64,000 bases of DNA from Cyanobacterium aponinum PCC 10605 (GCF_000317675.1 NC_019776.1:930001-994000); one strand, 5' to 3'; positions 1 to 11,443 are shown, numbered from the stretch's first letter. Numbers and translations: made by a program. The notes: generated by a model not told the origin, from the letters alone.

Positions 1-84
1 TTATTAATAATCAGTAAGTTGTTAACACTTGAATTTAATCTAAAATTTATCTTATTAAATGATTAAATATTGCGAGTGGCTCTT

Positions 85-915
85 ATGACTGATTATTGGT
101 CTATTTTTAATTCTTTGGGCAAAATAACTATTTTTTTGACAGTTTGGGCGGTTATCTGGGTTCCCATCGCATTACCTTTAATTAAGCTAATCAAATGGCC
201 AAATACCGCTCCAAATGAAAATACAAGCAAGAAACTAACTCTTATTTTTTCCCTTTATCTGCTAATACCCTTTCTAATTCTAGGATTAACTAAGATAGAG
301 GGTATTACTCTAGAACAAATAGGGATAATTTTTCAAGTTAGACTATTTAAGTCTATCTTATTCGGATATGCTTTGAGTATTTTTACTTTATTCTTAATCT
401 ATTTTTGGGAATGGGGTTTAAATTGGATTACATGGAAGAGTATTATAAATCAACCTCAAAGACCTAGTTTATTGACGACATTGCCTTTACTGGGGTTTGT
501 TAGTATTTTTATTGCCAGTATCGAGGAATTAGTTTTTAGGGGTATATTTGTTAATTTCTTGAAAGAAGATTTTTCTCTGTGGTTAACAGCAATTATTTCT
601 AGTTTGATTTTTGCTTTATTACATTTAGTTTGGGAACAAAAAAATACTATTCCTCAATTACCCGGTTTGTTTATTTTAGGTTTGGTGCTTTTTTATGCTC
701 GGATTGTGGATGATAATTTATTGGGTTTAGCGATTGGTTTACATGGTGGTTGGGTTTTATGTTTAGCTGCGATCGATTCTTTTAATTTAATCGACTATAA
801 TAGCAAACTACCCAGTTGGATTATCGGAAATAAGAATCAGCCCTTAGGTAGCATTGCTGGTTTGTTGCTTGTGTTATTTGCTTTATTGTTAATATATTTG
901 AATCATATTGTCTAA
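85..915 (+). CDS. CPBP family intramembrane metalloprotease
   Basis: Polytopic membrane protein of the CPBP (CAAX protease and bacteriocin-processing, Abi) family. The family signature is visible in the second half: an EE pair followed by R (IEELVFRG), then a histidine in a membrane segment (FALLHL), then a third conserved helix with GLHGGW. These E/H residues are the expected metal and catalytic ligands. About seven or eight hydrophobic segments cover most of its length. A TTG 15 bases upstream would also open the frame, but the ATG at 85 is the more natural start; I see no strong ribosome binding site for either. The substrate is unknown; in cyanobacteria these proteins are mostly uncharacterised. 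Confidence 0.88.
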   Translation: MTDYWSIFNSLGKITIFLTVWAVIWVPIALPLIKLIKWPNTAPNENTSKKLTLIFSLYLLIPFLILGLTKIEGITLEQIGIIFQVRLFKSILFGYALSIFTLFLIYFWEWGLNWITWKSIINQPQRPSLLTTLPLLGFVSIFIASIEELVFRGIFVNFLKEDFSLWLTAIISSLIFALLHLVWEQKNTIPQLPGLFILGLVLFYARIVDDNLLGLAIGLHGGWVLCLAAIDSFNLIDYNSKLPSWIIGNKNQPLGSIAGLLLVLFALLLIYLNHIV

Positions 916-1087
916 CGTTAGTTCGGGTTAAGGCAATTTTATTGTTATTTCTAAGAAGCTATAAGGTTTTCCGACTAAGAGAAAATAATGCTTTCAGCTT
1001 ATCCAAAACTCAGGTTAATTAAGTAATGCCGTTTGTTCTACGATATATTTAGGTATTTTTCATACTACTAAGACTGAACTCAAATTT

Positions 1088-2950
1088 TTAATCAAATAGG
1101 TTGAATAGGATTAAACTAAAAGTTTTAACGGGTAATATTTCTATCGATTTATTTTGGGAGGATTTATTTTGAAAAATAAACCAAGTTACTGCACCAAAAC
1201 AAAATATAATTAGGGCAGTTATAATGATATTCTTCGCAGAGAATAAAGGCTTATTTATAATTTTTTTGACAAGGAAATTATTTATTTTTGGCTGAGGTAA
1301 ATCAGGGATAATTTCCCCTAAATATTGCCAAGACAATTCCCCTTCTTTTTTGTCTGGTTGTTTTAACTCTATTTGACACTGAAGTAAGGCAACAGTAATA
1401 TTGTCATGTCCATTCTTCTTTAAACCGATATGAAGTAATTTTTCACAAGCAGTTTTAAGGTTAATATCCTCAGTGAGAATAGGTAAAATTTCTGATTGCC
1501 AATACTGCTCCACTCGATCATAATCGGATAAACCATCGGAACATAGTAAAAAAATACTGTCTTCATCGGTAATAAATCGTCTAATATGTACTTTAAGTTT
1601 TTTTGATGATTCCATACCCAACGCTTGTAATAATGCACCAGTGCGAGGATTTGCTGACACTAGACGATATAAACCACTTCCCATCCTTACTTCTTTGGTG
1701 GCTAAGTCGTCATCTACAGTAACTTGATGGCAACCGTCTTTTGTAATCCAATAAATACGGGAATCTCCTACATTCGCAAAATATATTTCATGGGCGATCG
1801 CCATTGATGTAACTACGGTTGTACCCATTCTGTCACGATCTTGTCGTTTTTCCTGATTATTAATGTGAGTAATTCTGTCATTAGCTTTAGCAATTGCATT
1901 GTGAATTTTTACTGCATCAATTAAGGGAATCCAGTTTTTATTATTTAAGGTTTCTCTTAGAGTTTTTTGATAGCTATTATTTAATTCTTCTTTGATAATA
2001 TTGATAGCTAAATTCGATGCTACTTCTCCTGATTTTTGCCCTCCCAAGCCATCACAAACCATGATTAAAGTGTCAATTCCCCCTTTAGTTTCTTTAAATT
2101 CATTTACATTGGGATAACAGGAATCTTCGTTATTACCTCGTTTTTTTCCTGCATCAGTTGCCGTAATTAAGCTAAATTTGCGACAATAATAGTTATTTCC
2201 TAATAGATAAACAATTTGATCTACTATTGCTAATAGTTTATCTATATCTGTAATTAGATTTTGTTGAATAGATAAAATAATTTTCTCTATTAAGTTTTTA
2301 ATTAAAGGATCAAAATCATTTAACCAATTTTGCCATAAATCTGCTAAGTTTTTTAGATTAGGTGTTGATTCCTCATCAAATTTTAAGTCAATAAACTTAA
2401 TAATTCCCCCATTAACTCGAAGGTTATTACTATCAAAAAAACTAGATAAAACTTTTTGTTTCGCTAAAGGTTTCCATAACTGTATCATTTGCCATAACCA
2501 GTTAATTTGTCGCAAAGGAGAAGCATGACAAATACTTTTTTCTAGCAGGGGAAATAATTGAGGATAAATCAATTTACCCCGACTATCTAAGGGTATATTA
2601 TTGTACTCTAATAACCATCCCTGATTCTCTTGATTGATAAAGCCGTAAATCTGTGGCAGATGAAGACGATGAGAAAATAATTTGAGATAAGGTATAACTT
2701 CTGGGGGAAGGTTTTCAGGAGAATAAGGTAGTAAATAGGGTTTTGTATCTAAGACTATATCAGAATAACACACTAAGAAGCGATCGCTGATCGAATCTCC
2801 TATCTTATATTCTCGACTTAACTTTCCCCCAATTTTTAAGTAACGTTTAACTAATGGAGTTTCACACTTATGACAAAAAGCATCTTCAAGAGAATTTAGA
2901 TTCTTACATCTTTTGTTAACGCATCGAATTTGTGTAATCCTATTAGTCAT
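1088..2950 (-). CDS. Zinc-ribbon PP2C-type serine/threonine phosphatase, membrane-anchored
   Basis: Three-part protein. Residues 10-29 hold a CX4C...CX2C zinc ribbon (C10, C15, C26, C29). Residues about 40-250 resemble a degenerate protein-kinase-like region with no catalytic motifs. Residues about 260-525 are a PPM/PP2C domain with the metal-binding aspartates in place: NNED (D276), CDGLGG (D300), SDGLSD (D472) and GHDN (D516). A single hydrophobic helix lies near 574-593, followed by a short tail. The phosphatase should be Mn/Mg dependent and dephosphorylate Ser/Thr on the cytoplasmic side; the target is unknown. It stands alone on the minus strand and no SD is visible before its ATG. The kinase-like reading of the middle part is my inference. 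Confidence 0.9.
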   Translation of the reverse strand: MTNRITQIRCVNKRCKNLNSLEDAFCHKCETPLVKRYLKIGGKLSREYKIGDSISDRFLVCYSDIVLDTKPYLLPYSPENLPPEVIPYLKLFSHRLHLPQIYGFINQENQGWLLEYNNIPLDSRGKLIYPQLFPLLEKSICHASPLRQINWLWQMIQLWKPLAKQKVLSSFFDSNNLRVNGGIIKFIDLKFDEESTPNLKNLADLWQNWLNDFDPLIKNLIEKIILSIQQNLITDIDKLLAIVDQIVYLLGNNYYCRKFSLITATDAGKKRGNNEDSCYPNVNEFKETKGGIDTLIMVCDGLGGQKSGEVASNLAINIIKEELNNSYQKTLRETLNNKNWIPLIDAVKIHNAIAKANDRITHINNQEKRQDRDRMGTTVVTSMAIAHEIYFANVGDSRIYWITKDGCHQVTVDDDLATKEVRMGSGLYRLVSANPRTGALLQALGMESSKKLKVHIRRFITDEDSIFLLCSDGLSDYDRVEQYWQSEILPILTEDINLKTACEKLLHIGLKKNGHDNITVALLQCQIELKQPDKKEGELSWQYLGEIIPDLPQPKINNFLVKKIINKPLFSAKNIIITALIIFCFGAVTWFIFQNKSSQNKSIEILPVKTFSLILFNLFD

Positions 2951-3314
2951 TATTTCATTCAGAAAATTAGGGTATTTTTACCGTTGACACTTCGGAATAA
3001 ATAATTTGTCTTTTCAGGCAAATTTATAATATTCACTCTTGTGTAATAATCTTATTTAATGATCATAACTCTAATTGCTAAAAGTATAGAAAATAAATCA
3101 ATTCTTCATCATAAATAGTCAATTCTTACAAGATAGGCTAGAAAGAGCAGTAATCTTGTAAACTCTGATTAATATAATATGTATGATCTTATTTAACTGT
3201 TACATGAAAATCTCTAGGCATCAAGAATCTTCCACGACTTAAAGTATTCTCTTTTAACTAACATCCAACGTAGTTAAAAATAATAAATCAGATGAGAGGA
3301 TAAAAGATTGATAA
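2951..3314. other. AT-rich spacer, no gene
   Basis: Spacer between the divergently read PP2C gene and the 3' end of tRNA-Gly. It is AT-rich and I see no ORF with coding character, no RNA gene and no clear terminator. It must contain the promoter of the PP2C gene on the minus strand, but I cannot place the boxes with confidence. Confidence 0.5.
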
Positions 3315-3385
3315 AGCGGGTGAGGGGAATCGAACCCCTATCATTAGCTTGGAAGGCTAAGGTTTTACCACTAAACTACACCCGC
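3315..3385 (-). tRNA. tRNA-Gly (anticodon TCC)
   Basis: Read on the minus strand this folds as a 71-nt tRNA. The acceptor stem is GCGGGTG/CACCCGC, the anticodon stem TTAGC/GCTAA closes the loop CTTCCAA (anticodon TCC, glycine), and the T arm is AGGGG-TTCGATT-CCCCT. The discriminator base is U and CCA is not encoded. A sigma70-type promoter lies 25 bases upstream. Confidence 0.96.
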
Positions 3386-3409
3386 AGGCTTTTATTCAAG
3401 ACATTTACA

Positions 3410-3438
3410 ATTATAACAATATTTTCTTTATTTGACAA
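3410..3438 (-). promoter_or_regulatory. Promoter of tRNA-Gly
   Basis: On the minus strand a TTGTCA box (complement of 3433-3438) and a perfect TATAAT box (complement of 3410-3415) are separated by exactly 17 bases. Transcription would begin near 3403, about 18 bases before the mature tRNA 5' end at 3385. It sits between the atp operon terminator and the tRNA. Confidence 0.75.
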
Positions 3439-3450
3439 GATATTAATAAC

Positions 3451-3481
3451 AAAAAACTCAACAAGGGGTTCAAACCCCTTG
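3451..3481 (-). terminator. Rho-independent terminator of the atp operon
   Basis: On the minus strand, 30 bases after the gamma-subunit stop codon, CAAGGGG and CCCCTTG form a perfect 7-bp stem around a 6-base loop (3462-3481). It is followed by TTGAGTTTTTT (3451-3461). This stem plus T-run has the form of an intrinsic terminator and is the clearest one in the window. Confidence 0.8.
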
Positions 3482-3511
3482 CCTAATTGCTAATGAAATT
3501 AATACCGTGAC

Positions 3512-4459
3512 TTACTCTAAAGAGTTAGCACCAGCTACAACCTCAAGTATTTGCTGAGTAATAGAAGCCTGACGAGCTTTGTTATAAGATAATGTTAAAG
3601 TTTTCATTAAATCACTAGCGTTATCACTAGCATTATTCATAGCTGTCATTCTTGCGGCTAATTCACTAGCGGCAGATTCTTGTAAAGCTCTTAATAACTG
3701 GTTATTTATGTATAAGGGTAACAGAGAATCTAAAATTTGAACGGGGTCTTGTTCAAAAATCATGTCTCTGGGGAAATCTGCAACGGGAGTAGTAACAGAT
3801 TCTCTTTCTACCTGAAAATTACCGCCACGCACTGTTAAACGGAAGATTTCATCGTCATGAACCTCTAATCCTTGAGGAGTTAAAGGTAAAAGAGTTTGAA
3901 TCACTGGCTTGGAACTAATTAAAGAGACAAAGCGAGTATAAATTAATTCCACTCTATCTACCACATTGGAGAAGAATAAAGAAATTAACTCATCTGCGAT
4001 CGCCTGAGAGTCTTGAGCAGTAGGAATTTGCTCTAAACCATAAAAGGTGCTACTAATGGGTTCTTCACGACGTTTGAAATACTGTTCCGCTTTTCTACCC
4101 ACAGTAATATAAGTATAGTTGATACCTTGGCTTTTTAGTTCCGCCGCTCTTTGTTCCGCTCTTTTAATTATGCTAGCATTATAGCTACCACATAAGCCGC
4201 GATCGCCTGTTACGACTAAGAGGGCAACGGTATTAACCTCTCTTTCTTTAAGTAAGGGTAAATCCACATCCTCAAAACGGAGACGATTTTGTAAACCGTA
4301 TAAAACTTGAGCGAGGGTATCAGCAAAAGGACGAGTAGCAGTAACTTGTTCTTGCGCCCGTCTTACCTTTGCTGCCGCTACCAATCGCATCGCCTCAGTA
4401 ATTTTCTTGGTGTTTTTTACTGAATCAATCCGATCTCGAATTGCTTTTAAGTTAGACAT
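3512..4459 (-). CDS. atpC: ATP synthase gamma subunit (AtpC; AtpG in E. coli naming)
   Basis: Central-stalk subunit of F1 that turns inside the alpha/beta hexamer and couples proton flow to ATP synthesis in the thylakoid membrane. The N-terminal helix ([20 protein letters not shown]) and C-terminal helix ([22 protein letters not shown]) that make the coiled-coil shaft are both intact. At 315 residues it carries the extra loop typical of cyanobacterial and chloroplast gamma subunits, between about 195 and 235. It lacks the chloroplast redox cysteine pair: the only cysteine is in GLCGSY. It is the last gene of the operon and is followed by a terminator. Confidence 0.98.
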   Translation of the reverse strand: MSNLKAIRDRIDSVKNTKKITEAMRLVAAAKVRRAQEQVTATRPFADTLAQVLYGLQNRLRFEDVDLPLLKEREVNTVALLVVTGDRGLCGSYNASIIKRAEQRAAELKSQGINYTYITVGRKAEQYFKRREEPISSTFYGLEQIPTAQDSQAIADELISLFFSNVVDRVELIYTRFVSLISSKPVIQTLLPLTPQGLEVHDDEIFRLTVRGGNFQVERESVTTPVADFPRDMIFEQDPVQILDSLLPLYINNQLLRALQESAASELAARMTAMNNASDNASDLMKTLTLSYNKARQASITQQILEVVAGANSLE

Positions 4460-4550
4460 AATCTTAATATTGAGGTTAACAGTTGATAATTGACAACTAT
4501 TTGTTAGAGTTCGGGTTTCGGAATTGGGGGTTCAGAGTTAATAAAGTGGG

Positions 4551-4617
4551 GTGGGCAATGCCCACCAATCAAAACCCGTAATACAGGCATCTTGCCTGTA
4601 ATAAGCATCTTGCCTGT
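4551..4617. repeat. Cluster of three short palindromes between atpA and atpC
   Basis: Three hairpin-forming units lie in the 172-base spacer: GTGGGC-AAT-GCCCAC (4551-4565), CAGGCA-TCT-TGCCTG inside 4583-4599, and a truncated copy of the second (4603-4617). Short hairpin repeats of this form are commonly scattered in cyanobacterial spacers. Inside an operon they could stabilise or process the mRNA between alpha and gamma; this is inference. Confidence 0.75.
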
Positions 4618-4631
4618 AAAAAAGAAATTAA

Positions 4632-6149
<1,518 letters not shown>

Positions 6150-6316
6150 TTATTTTTTTTTAGTTACTAAAATAACAATTTGCTTATCAATTTTGATCAA
6201 GAAATGATATTCGGGAAAACAACCCGCATTGACATCGTGACAAAAATTATTGCCTGTTGCCTGTTGCTTTTTGCCTACCCTTATCAAAGCGTAAATAAAC
6301 TTTGTTTTGTTTTATC

Positions 6317-6871
6317 TTATGCCTTACCAAGCATAGAAAAACTAATGCGACGCAATTGTCCTTTCAAACTTGCATCATAAACTTGAGAACCAACTTTGAT
6401 AATAACACCGCCAATAATGTCGGGATCTATTTTCGTTTGGATTTCCACGTCACTGGCTCCAGTTAGTTGTTTGATTTTTTCCACTAATTTTTCGGCTTCT
6501 CCTTCGTAGAGACGCACCGCAGAAGTGACTTCCGCTAAAACAACATTATTTAATTGGCGTACAATTTCTAAATACTTACTGAAAATGCCTTCAACAAAGC
6601 GAATACGCTTGCGATCGACTAACAGTAATAAAAAGTTAAGCAAGAAAGGATGAACTTGTCCCTCTGCAATTTTTCTTATAACCTCTTTTTTATCTTCGAC
6701 GCTAACTAAGGGACTAGCGAAAAAAATCCGTAAATCATCAGAATCTTCAAATAAGTTCTTCAATTCACGAACACTATAGGCAACCTCGTCGGTAATATCC
6801 TCAGACTTAGTTAGAGACATTAAGGCTTCTGCATAAGGTTCAACCACTTCGGCTGTAATAGCACTTTGCAT
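6317..6871 (-). CDS. atpD: ATP synthase delta subunit (AtpD; AtpH in E. coli naming)
   Basis: Peripheral-stalk subunit (OSCP type) linking the b/b' dimer to the top of F1. It has 184 residues and the family pattern: an N-terminal helical domain beginning with AEPYAEAL-like VEPYAEALMSL, and a C-terminal KIDPDIIGGVIIKVGSQVYDASLKGQL segment. The start is supported by AGGAGG ten bases upstream, which lies inside the end of the b gene; only six bases separate the two genes, so they are probably translationally coupled. Confidence 0.97.
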   Translation of the reverse strand: MQSAITAEVVEPYAEALMSLTKSEDITDEVAYSVRELKNLFEDSDDLRIFFASPLVSVEDKKEVIRKIAEGQVHPFLLNFLLLLVDRKRIRFVEGIFSKYLEIVRQLNNVVLAEVTSAVRLYEGEAEKLVEKIKQLTGASDVEIQTKIDPDIIGGVIIKVGSQVYDASLKGQLRRISFSMLGKA

Positions 6872-6877
6872 CTGTTT

Positions 6878-7402
6878 TTAACCTCCTAATTGCTCAACAG
6901 CACGACTGATCAACTTACCCTGAATGTCATCGTTTAAGCGATCTTGTAAATCTTGTTCCGCTTTTTGTAAAGCCAAAACAGCAATAGTACGTTTTAATTC
7001 GGTTACTACTTTTGCTCTTTCAGAATCTAACTCCTGAACCGCAGTAGCTTTCATTCTTTCAATTTCTTTTTGTCCTTGAGCTAAAATTTGCTCTCTGGTA
7101 GTTTTAGCAGTCTCTTGAGCAGTAGCTTTAATTTGTTTAGCCTTTGCTTGAGCTTGACTTAAGTTTTCCTTAGCCTCAGCTAATGCTTTAGCGGCAGTTT
7201 TAGCACGTTCTTCAGCTTCTTTGATTTCCTCGGTAATGCGATTACGTCTTTCTGTGAGGATGTTACCCACAAATTTACCGCCATACACCACCAATAACCC
7301 AATCACAATTACTAAGTTGATTAGGTTAGAACCAAGAATATCTGAACTAATACCAAATCCACCACCTGCTTCTTCAACTGCTAAGTAGAATAAATTAATC
7401 AT
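6878..7402 (-). CDS. atpF: ATP synthase subunit b
   Basis: Peripheral-stalk subunit with one membrane helix near residues 27-47 (LINLVIVIGLLVVYGGKFVG) followed by a long charged, alanine- and glutamate-rich helix that forms the right-handed coiled coil with b'. It is 174 residues long. It differs from the next gene upstream, which encodes the b' form; phototrophs carry both and assemble a heterodimer. The short N-terminal MINLFYLAVEEAGGG is a typical cyanobacterial extension. Confidence 0.97.
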   Translation of the reverse strand: MINLFYLAVEEAGGGFGISSDILGSNLINLVIVIGLLVVYGGKFVGNILTERRNRITEEIKEAEERAKTAAKALAEAKENLSQAQAKAKQIKATAQETAKTTREQILAQGQKEIERMKATAVQELDSERAKVVTELKRTIAVLALQKAEQDLQDRLNDDIQGKLISRAVEQLGG

Positions 7403-7517
7403 AATTAATCTCTATTTAAACTAGGGGTAGATTATCTTTTTTCCGAGAAAACTAGACCCAAAAGTCGGTTAATGGTTAAGTTGTCAATTCTTGAAATTTA
7501 AGAATCAACTATCTTAA

Positions 7518-8000
7518 CTATTTGGCAAATTCTGCACCGATTACTTTCTCAACAATTTGATGACTCAAAGCCTTGACCTGTTTTTCTAAGGCAGATAATG
7601 CTTCTTTTCTTTCAGCTTCGATTTGTTCTGATGCTTTCTGACGTTCAGCAATTACCTCTTGTTGAGCTTGTTGTACCTGTTCGGAAACAATTTTTTGAGC
7701 TTCGGCTTGGGCTTGAGCAATAACGTTTTGAGATTCTTTGCGTACTTCTCTTAATTCTTGCTCATACTGTTGTGCTAAGGCGATCGCATCTTGCTTTTGT
7801 TTTTTGGCTTGATCTAACTGCCCTTGCACATAACCAGCTCTTTCATCGATGGCTTTACCCAGTGGTTTGTAAAACAGAGCGTTGAGAATTGTCGCTAAAA
7901 TCAAAAATTGAATCGCCATTAAAGGCAAAGTAGCGTCAATATCAAACAAGCCCCCTGATTCTGCGGTTTCAGCCGCTAATAAAATCCATTGTGTCATCAT
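7518..8000 (-). CDS. atpG: ATP synthase subunit b' (AtpG; AtpF2)
   Basis: Second peripheral-stalk subunit, the partner of b. After a short N-terminus with acidic residues ([17 protein letters not shown]), one membrane helix spans about residues 27-45 and is followed by [14 protein letters not shown], the hallmark of b'. The remainder is a single long coiled coil of 110 residues rich in Q, E, A and K. Its length of 160 is within the family's range (about 140-160). Confidence 0.97.
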   Translation of the reverse strand: MMTQWILLAAETAESGGLFDIDATLPLMAIQFLILATILNALFYKPLGKAIDERAGYVQGQLDQAKKQKQDAIALAQQYEQELREVRKESQNVIAQAQAEAQKIVSEQVQQAQQEVIAERQKASEQIEAERKEALSALEKQVKALSHQIVEKVIGAEFAK

Positions 8001-8196
8001 AATTTGACTTGAAGTCAGAATTTACTTGTGCCGTTTTTCTAAACTCGAACTATGCTTAGAAGTATTACTGCAATTGTGTATTTTGTTCAGTGCTTAGGCT
8101 TTAGGCACTAGGTTTCGTTACACGATGAGCCTATTGAACCTAAAACCTAAAACCTGAATTTATTGCTATTAGTTATCCTAGATCTAAGTTATTTAA

Positions 8197-8463
<267 letters not shown>

Positions 8464-8674
8464 TTAATTTACTACAATAATACAATTTTGTTTTTACGTC
8501 GGGGAAGAGCTTAAGTGTCTTTCCCTTCTGTTTAGTTAACCACACAATGGCGATTAATTTAATCCCACAATGTATTTAACTATATTTTGGGTTTTTATGA
8601 TAGTCAGTTTGATTAAATTCTGACTTTTTTCTTAGAACTAATTTTCTTTCGATTAGCTATCTAGGTATTTTAAC

Positions 8675-9430
8675 CTATTCGTGATGTTCTTCTCCATGAC
8701 CTTCCATGGCCTCACCAATATAAGATGCGGCTAAGGTGGCGAAAATAAGAGCTTGGATAGCACTGGTAAATAGACCTAAGATCATCAAAGGTAAGGGAAT
8801 AATCAAAGGTACTAATAAGACTAATACTCCCACTGCTAACTCATCCGCTAAAATGTTACCAAATAAACGGAAACTTAGGGATAAAGGACGGGTGAAGTCT
8901 TCGATCGCCCTAAATGGTACCATAATGGGGGAAGGTTGAGCATAATCAGCAAAGTAACCTAAGCCTTTTTTACTAATCCCTGCATAAAAGTAAGCAAGAG
9001 AGGTTAATAGAGCGAAAGCTACAGTAGTATTAATATCAACCGTAGGAGCACTTAATTCACCTTCGGGAATTTCAATTAATTTCCAAGGAATTAAAGCACC
9101 AGACCAGTTAGAAACAAAAATAAACAAGAATAATGTACCAATAAAAGGCACCCAAGGACGATATTCTTTTTCGCCAATTTGATCTTTGGCTAAACCGCGC
9201 AAAAAATCCAAGACGTATTCCATAAAGTTTTGGAAGCCACTGGGAATTCTTTGAATGTTGCGGGTAGCGGCAATAGATGCGATGAGTAGAACACCGATAA
9301 CGAACCAAGAAACCATAAATACTTGTCCGTGAACTTTGTATTTACCGATTTCCCAGTAAAAATGTTCTCCAACTTCGATCGCCGCTAAATTAAACTGATG
9401 AAACAAATTTAAAGTGTTTGCGAAATCCAT
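8675..9430 (-). CDS. atpI: ATP synthase subunit a
   Basis: Static membrane half of the proton channel. Five to six hydrophobic helices; the essential arginine lies in the segment [15 protein letters not shown] and the second channel helix in [19 protein letters not shown]. The length of 251 residues matches cyanobacterial AtpI (AtpB in E. coli naming). It follows atp1 in the normal phototroph order. Confidence 0.98.
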   Translation of the reverse strand: MDFANTLNLFHQFNLAAIEVGEHFYWEIGKYKVHGQVFMVSWFVIGVLLIASIAATRNIQRIPSGFQNFMEYVLDFLRGLAKDQIGEKEYRPWVPFIGTLFLFIFVSNWSGALIPWKLIEIPEGELSAPTVDINTTVAFALLTSLAYFYAGISKKGLGYFADYAQPSPIMVPFRAIEDFTRPLSLSFRLFGNILADELAVGVLVLLVPLIIPLPLMILGLFTSAIQALIFATLAASYIGEAMEGHGEEHHE

Positions 9431-9480
9431 TGAACAAGATTTGTCCTGATTAGAAGAATCGATGACAATGTACCATAGAT

Positions 9481-9912
9481 TTAGCTCTTTTGCTCGGTTT
9501 TTTGAAGATTACCCAACAAGCTAGTAGGAATTACATACAATAAAATCGCCGCTTTATAAGTTAAAAAACCTAAAAAAACGGGTAATACCTGTAATTGTTG
9601 CCATTGAGTAGCCACCACCATTAAACCGACAAAAATCGCTAGACGAGTTGAACCAATTTTCTTTTTATATACCCCGACTCTTTCTACTTCCCTCGCTAAC
9701 ATATTTAGATACACCAAACTGACACAAGCACCCAATAAATAACTAAGGCTTGTTTGTAAGCTGTAAAACACCCAAACTAAAATAAAGCTGACAACGGCGA
9801 TTACAACCGTACCAATAAGCAGATTATTTCGGAGTTGATAGTATTCTTCCATAGAATTATCTATCAGTTGTTGCTCCTTTTCTTGCTCAGGTGATGTTTC
9901 AACGGTATTCAT
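9481..9912 (-). CDS. atp1: ATP synthase subunit I (Atp1, assembly protein)
   Basis: First gene of the operon, encoding a 143-residue protein with an acidic N-terminus ([15 protein letters not shown]) and four hydrophobic segments. UncI/Atp1 proteins are thought to assist assembly of the c ring and are not in the mature enzyme. Assignment rests on position, size and topology plus the family-like segment [23 protein letters not shown]. The promoter of the whole operon must lie upstream in 9913-10030; I could not fix its boxes. Confidence 0.9.
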   Translation of the reverse strand: MNTVETSPEQEKEQQLIDNSMEEYYQLRNNLLIGTVVIAVVSFILVWVFYSLQTSLSYLLGACVSLVYLNMLAREVERVGVYKKKIGSTRLAIFVGLMVVATQWQQLQVLPVFLGFLTYKAAILLYVIPTSLLGNLQKTEQKS

Positions 9913-10036
9913 AGTAAGCTCAGGGATATTTGAAAGGAAATTGATTTTTCTCTACGTTCAAACGTCAAGCTAAATCAAAGCTAATTTTATCATGGTAAGG
10001 GGCGATCAATGTAACTTTTCTTCATATTTTCAAAAT

Positions 10037-10064
10037 GTCATTCTGAGCGATAGCGAAGAATCTC
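10037..10064. repeat. TCATTCTGAGCG-type dispersed repeat
   Basis: The stretch GTCATTCTGAGCGATAGCGA followed by AGAATCTC is a well-known type of dispersed intergenic repeat found in many bacteria, including cyanobacteria. ATTCT and AGAAT (10039-10043 and 10057-10061) can pair as a short stem. It lies between the divergent atp operon and the PIN toxin-antitoxin genes. Only one copy is in the window. Confidence 0.6.
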
Positions 10065-10210
10065 AAAGCGTTGACTTTTTAGATAAGCGACTAACTCCTA
10101 ATATTTACTAAATCGCTTTAGCCGATTTTCCTTGTTAGCTTCGCCAATTTATTGTAAAACGGTCTATGATAAAATAAGATTCTCAACAGAAGTGATAATA
10201 TAATTAAATT

Positions 10211-10462
10211 ATGTTGTCTATTGAAGTACAAAACTTTGCGGAAAAACTTAATCAATTTTCTTTAGAAGATAAACAATGGTTATTGGAAAAATTGCAGGGA
10301 GAAATTAATGCTTTTCGAGACTCTAATTCCACTGAAGAAAATAATTTCGGGCAAATAAATAAGACTTTTAATATAACTCCTGCATCGTCAGGAAGTGGTT
10401 TTAATGATACTGTAATTAATCATGATCAAGTATTCGCAAATAGTATATTCACTGATTCATGA
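10211..10462 (+). CDS. Putative antitoxin of a PIN-toxin module
   Basis: An 83-residue protein with no domain I can name. The N-terminal half (LSIEVQNFAEKLNQFSLEDKQWLLEKLQ) looks like the short helical DUF2281/VapB-like antitoxins that use aliphatic heptads; the C-terminal half is polar and probably disordered, as expected for a toxin-neutralising tail. Its stop overlaps the start of the next gene (ATGA), which encodes a PIN nuclease. The role is inferred from this coupling. Confidence 0.7.
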   Translation: MLSIEVQNFAEKLNQFSLEDKQWLLEKLQGEINAFRDSNSTEENNFGQINKTFNITPASSGSGFNDTVINHDQVFANSIFTDS

Positions 10463-10866
10463 TTAAAGCTATTATTGCAGATACAATTCCTCTTTATGCC
10501 TTAGTTGATTCTAGTGATCAATATTATGGGAAGGCTAGATCTGAGTTATTGAAAATTCAGCAATTAAAAATACAAGTTATTATTCCTTATCCCATTGCTT
10601 TAGAATGTTATAGCTTAGTTTTATATCGTTTAGGGAATCAAAATGCCCATAGATTTGCACAACAAATAAAAGACTCAGCTCAACTAATACAACCTACAAA
10701 TGAAGACTATCATCTAGCTTGGCAAAAAATCAAACAATATTCTGATCAAAAAATTACTTTATTTGATGCGGTGACAGCAACAATTTCCCAACGTTTAAAT
10801 TATCCAGTTTGGACTTATGACTATCACTTTGATTTAATGTCAATTCCCATCTGGCGAGATAGTTAA
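10459..10866 (+). CDS. PIN domain toxin, VapC-like
   Basis: A 135-residue PIN domain ribonuclease. The acidic residues that hold the catalytic metal are visible: D8 in the first strand (AIIADTIPLYALVD), E49 (IALECYSLV), D103 (TLFDAVTATIS) and D121/D125 near the end (WTYDYHFDLM). It overlaps the upstream putative antitoxin by four bases. VapC-type toxins cleave tRNA or rRNA; the target here is unknown. The gene appears intact. Confidence 0.88.
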   Translation: MIKAIIADTIPLYALVDSSDQYYGKARSELLKIQQLKIQVIIPYPIALECYSLVLYRLGNQNAHRFAQQIKDSAQLIQPTNEDYHLAWQKIKQYSDQKITLFDAVTATISQRLNYPVWTYDYHFDLMSIPIWRDS

Positions 10867-10936
10867 AATTATTGCTTCATTTCAACCATCCTCCACTGTT
10901 ATATCCCAATCTTTAAATAATAATCGTCAAATATAA

Positions 10937-11380
10937 TTAAACAATAAAATTATTTCCCTCTCCTAAATCAGCTTGACGACTACGGGCATCATAATATAAA
11001 TCTGCTAAGGAAATCTCAAAAATAGCCTCTTTTAATTTGCGATTTAAACGCTTCCATAAAGTAATTGTTACCCAATCTTCTGGTGAATTAGCTGTATTAT
11101 CTAGATCTGGCAAAGGCTCGATTTTATCACCTACTGCTGTCAAAATTTCCCCCAAAGAAATCTTTTCAGGAGACATTGCTAATTGATAACCTCCTTGTGA
11201 ACCTCTCACAGATTTTATCAAACCCGCACGACGTATTTGGATTAATATTTTCTCTAGGTACGGTGCTGGTATATGTTGACGGTCAGCAATTTTATTGACA
11301 GATATTGGTTGATTGAGAGGACTCAGGCTTAAATCTAATAGTGCTTTTACTGCATAGTGTGCCTTTGTTGTTAATTTCAT
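10937..11380 (-). CDS. Rrf2 family transcriptional regulator lacking cluster cysteines
   Basis: Winged-helix regulator of the Rrf2 family, 147 residues. The N-terminus MKLTTKAHYAVKALLDLSL, the recognition region (IPAPYLEKILIQIRRAGLIKSVRGSQGGYQLA) and the dimer helix are standard. The three cysteines that bind an Fe-S cluster in IscR/NsrR-type members are absent; there is no cysteine in the protein at all. It therefore probably does not sense through an iron-sulfur cluster. It is 63 bases downstream of ftsY in the same direction. Confidence 0.92.
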   Translation of the reverse strand: MKLTTKAHYAVKALLDLSLSPLNQPISVNKIADRQHIPAPYLEKILIQIRRAGLIKSVRGSQGGYQLAMSPEKISLGEILTAVGDKIEPLPDLDNTANSPEDWVTITLWKRLNRKLKEAIFEISLADLYYDARSRQADLGEGNNFIV

Positions 11381-11443
11381 GAGGTTAATTTCATATATTT
11401 ATTACTCATTACTCTCCCCAATCACCTAACACCCCCCCGATGA

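Noticed and set aside
3308-3493. 61-codon ORF on the plus strand
   Set aside because: It runs antisense through tRNA-Gly and the terminator, so it is not a gene.
4551-4617. Hairpins between atpA and gamma gene as terminators
   Set aside because: They are short, have no T-tract, and gamma must be transcribed with the rest; they look like ordinary dispersed palindromes.
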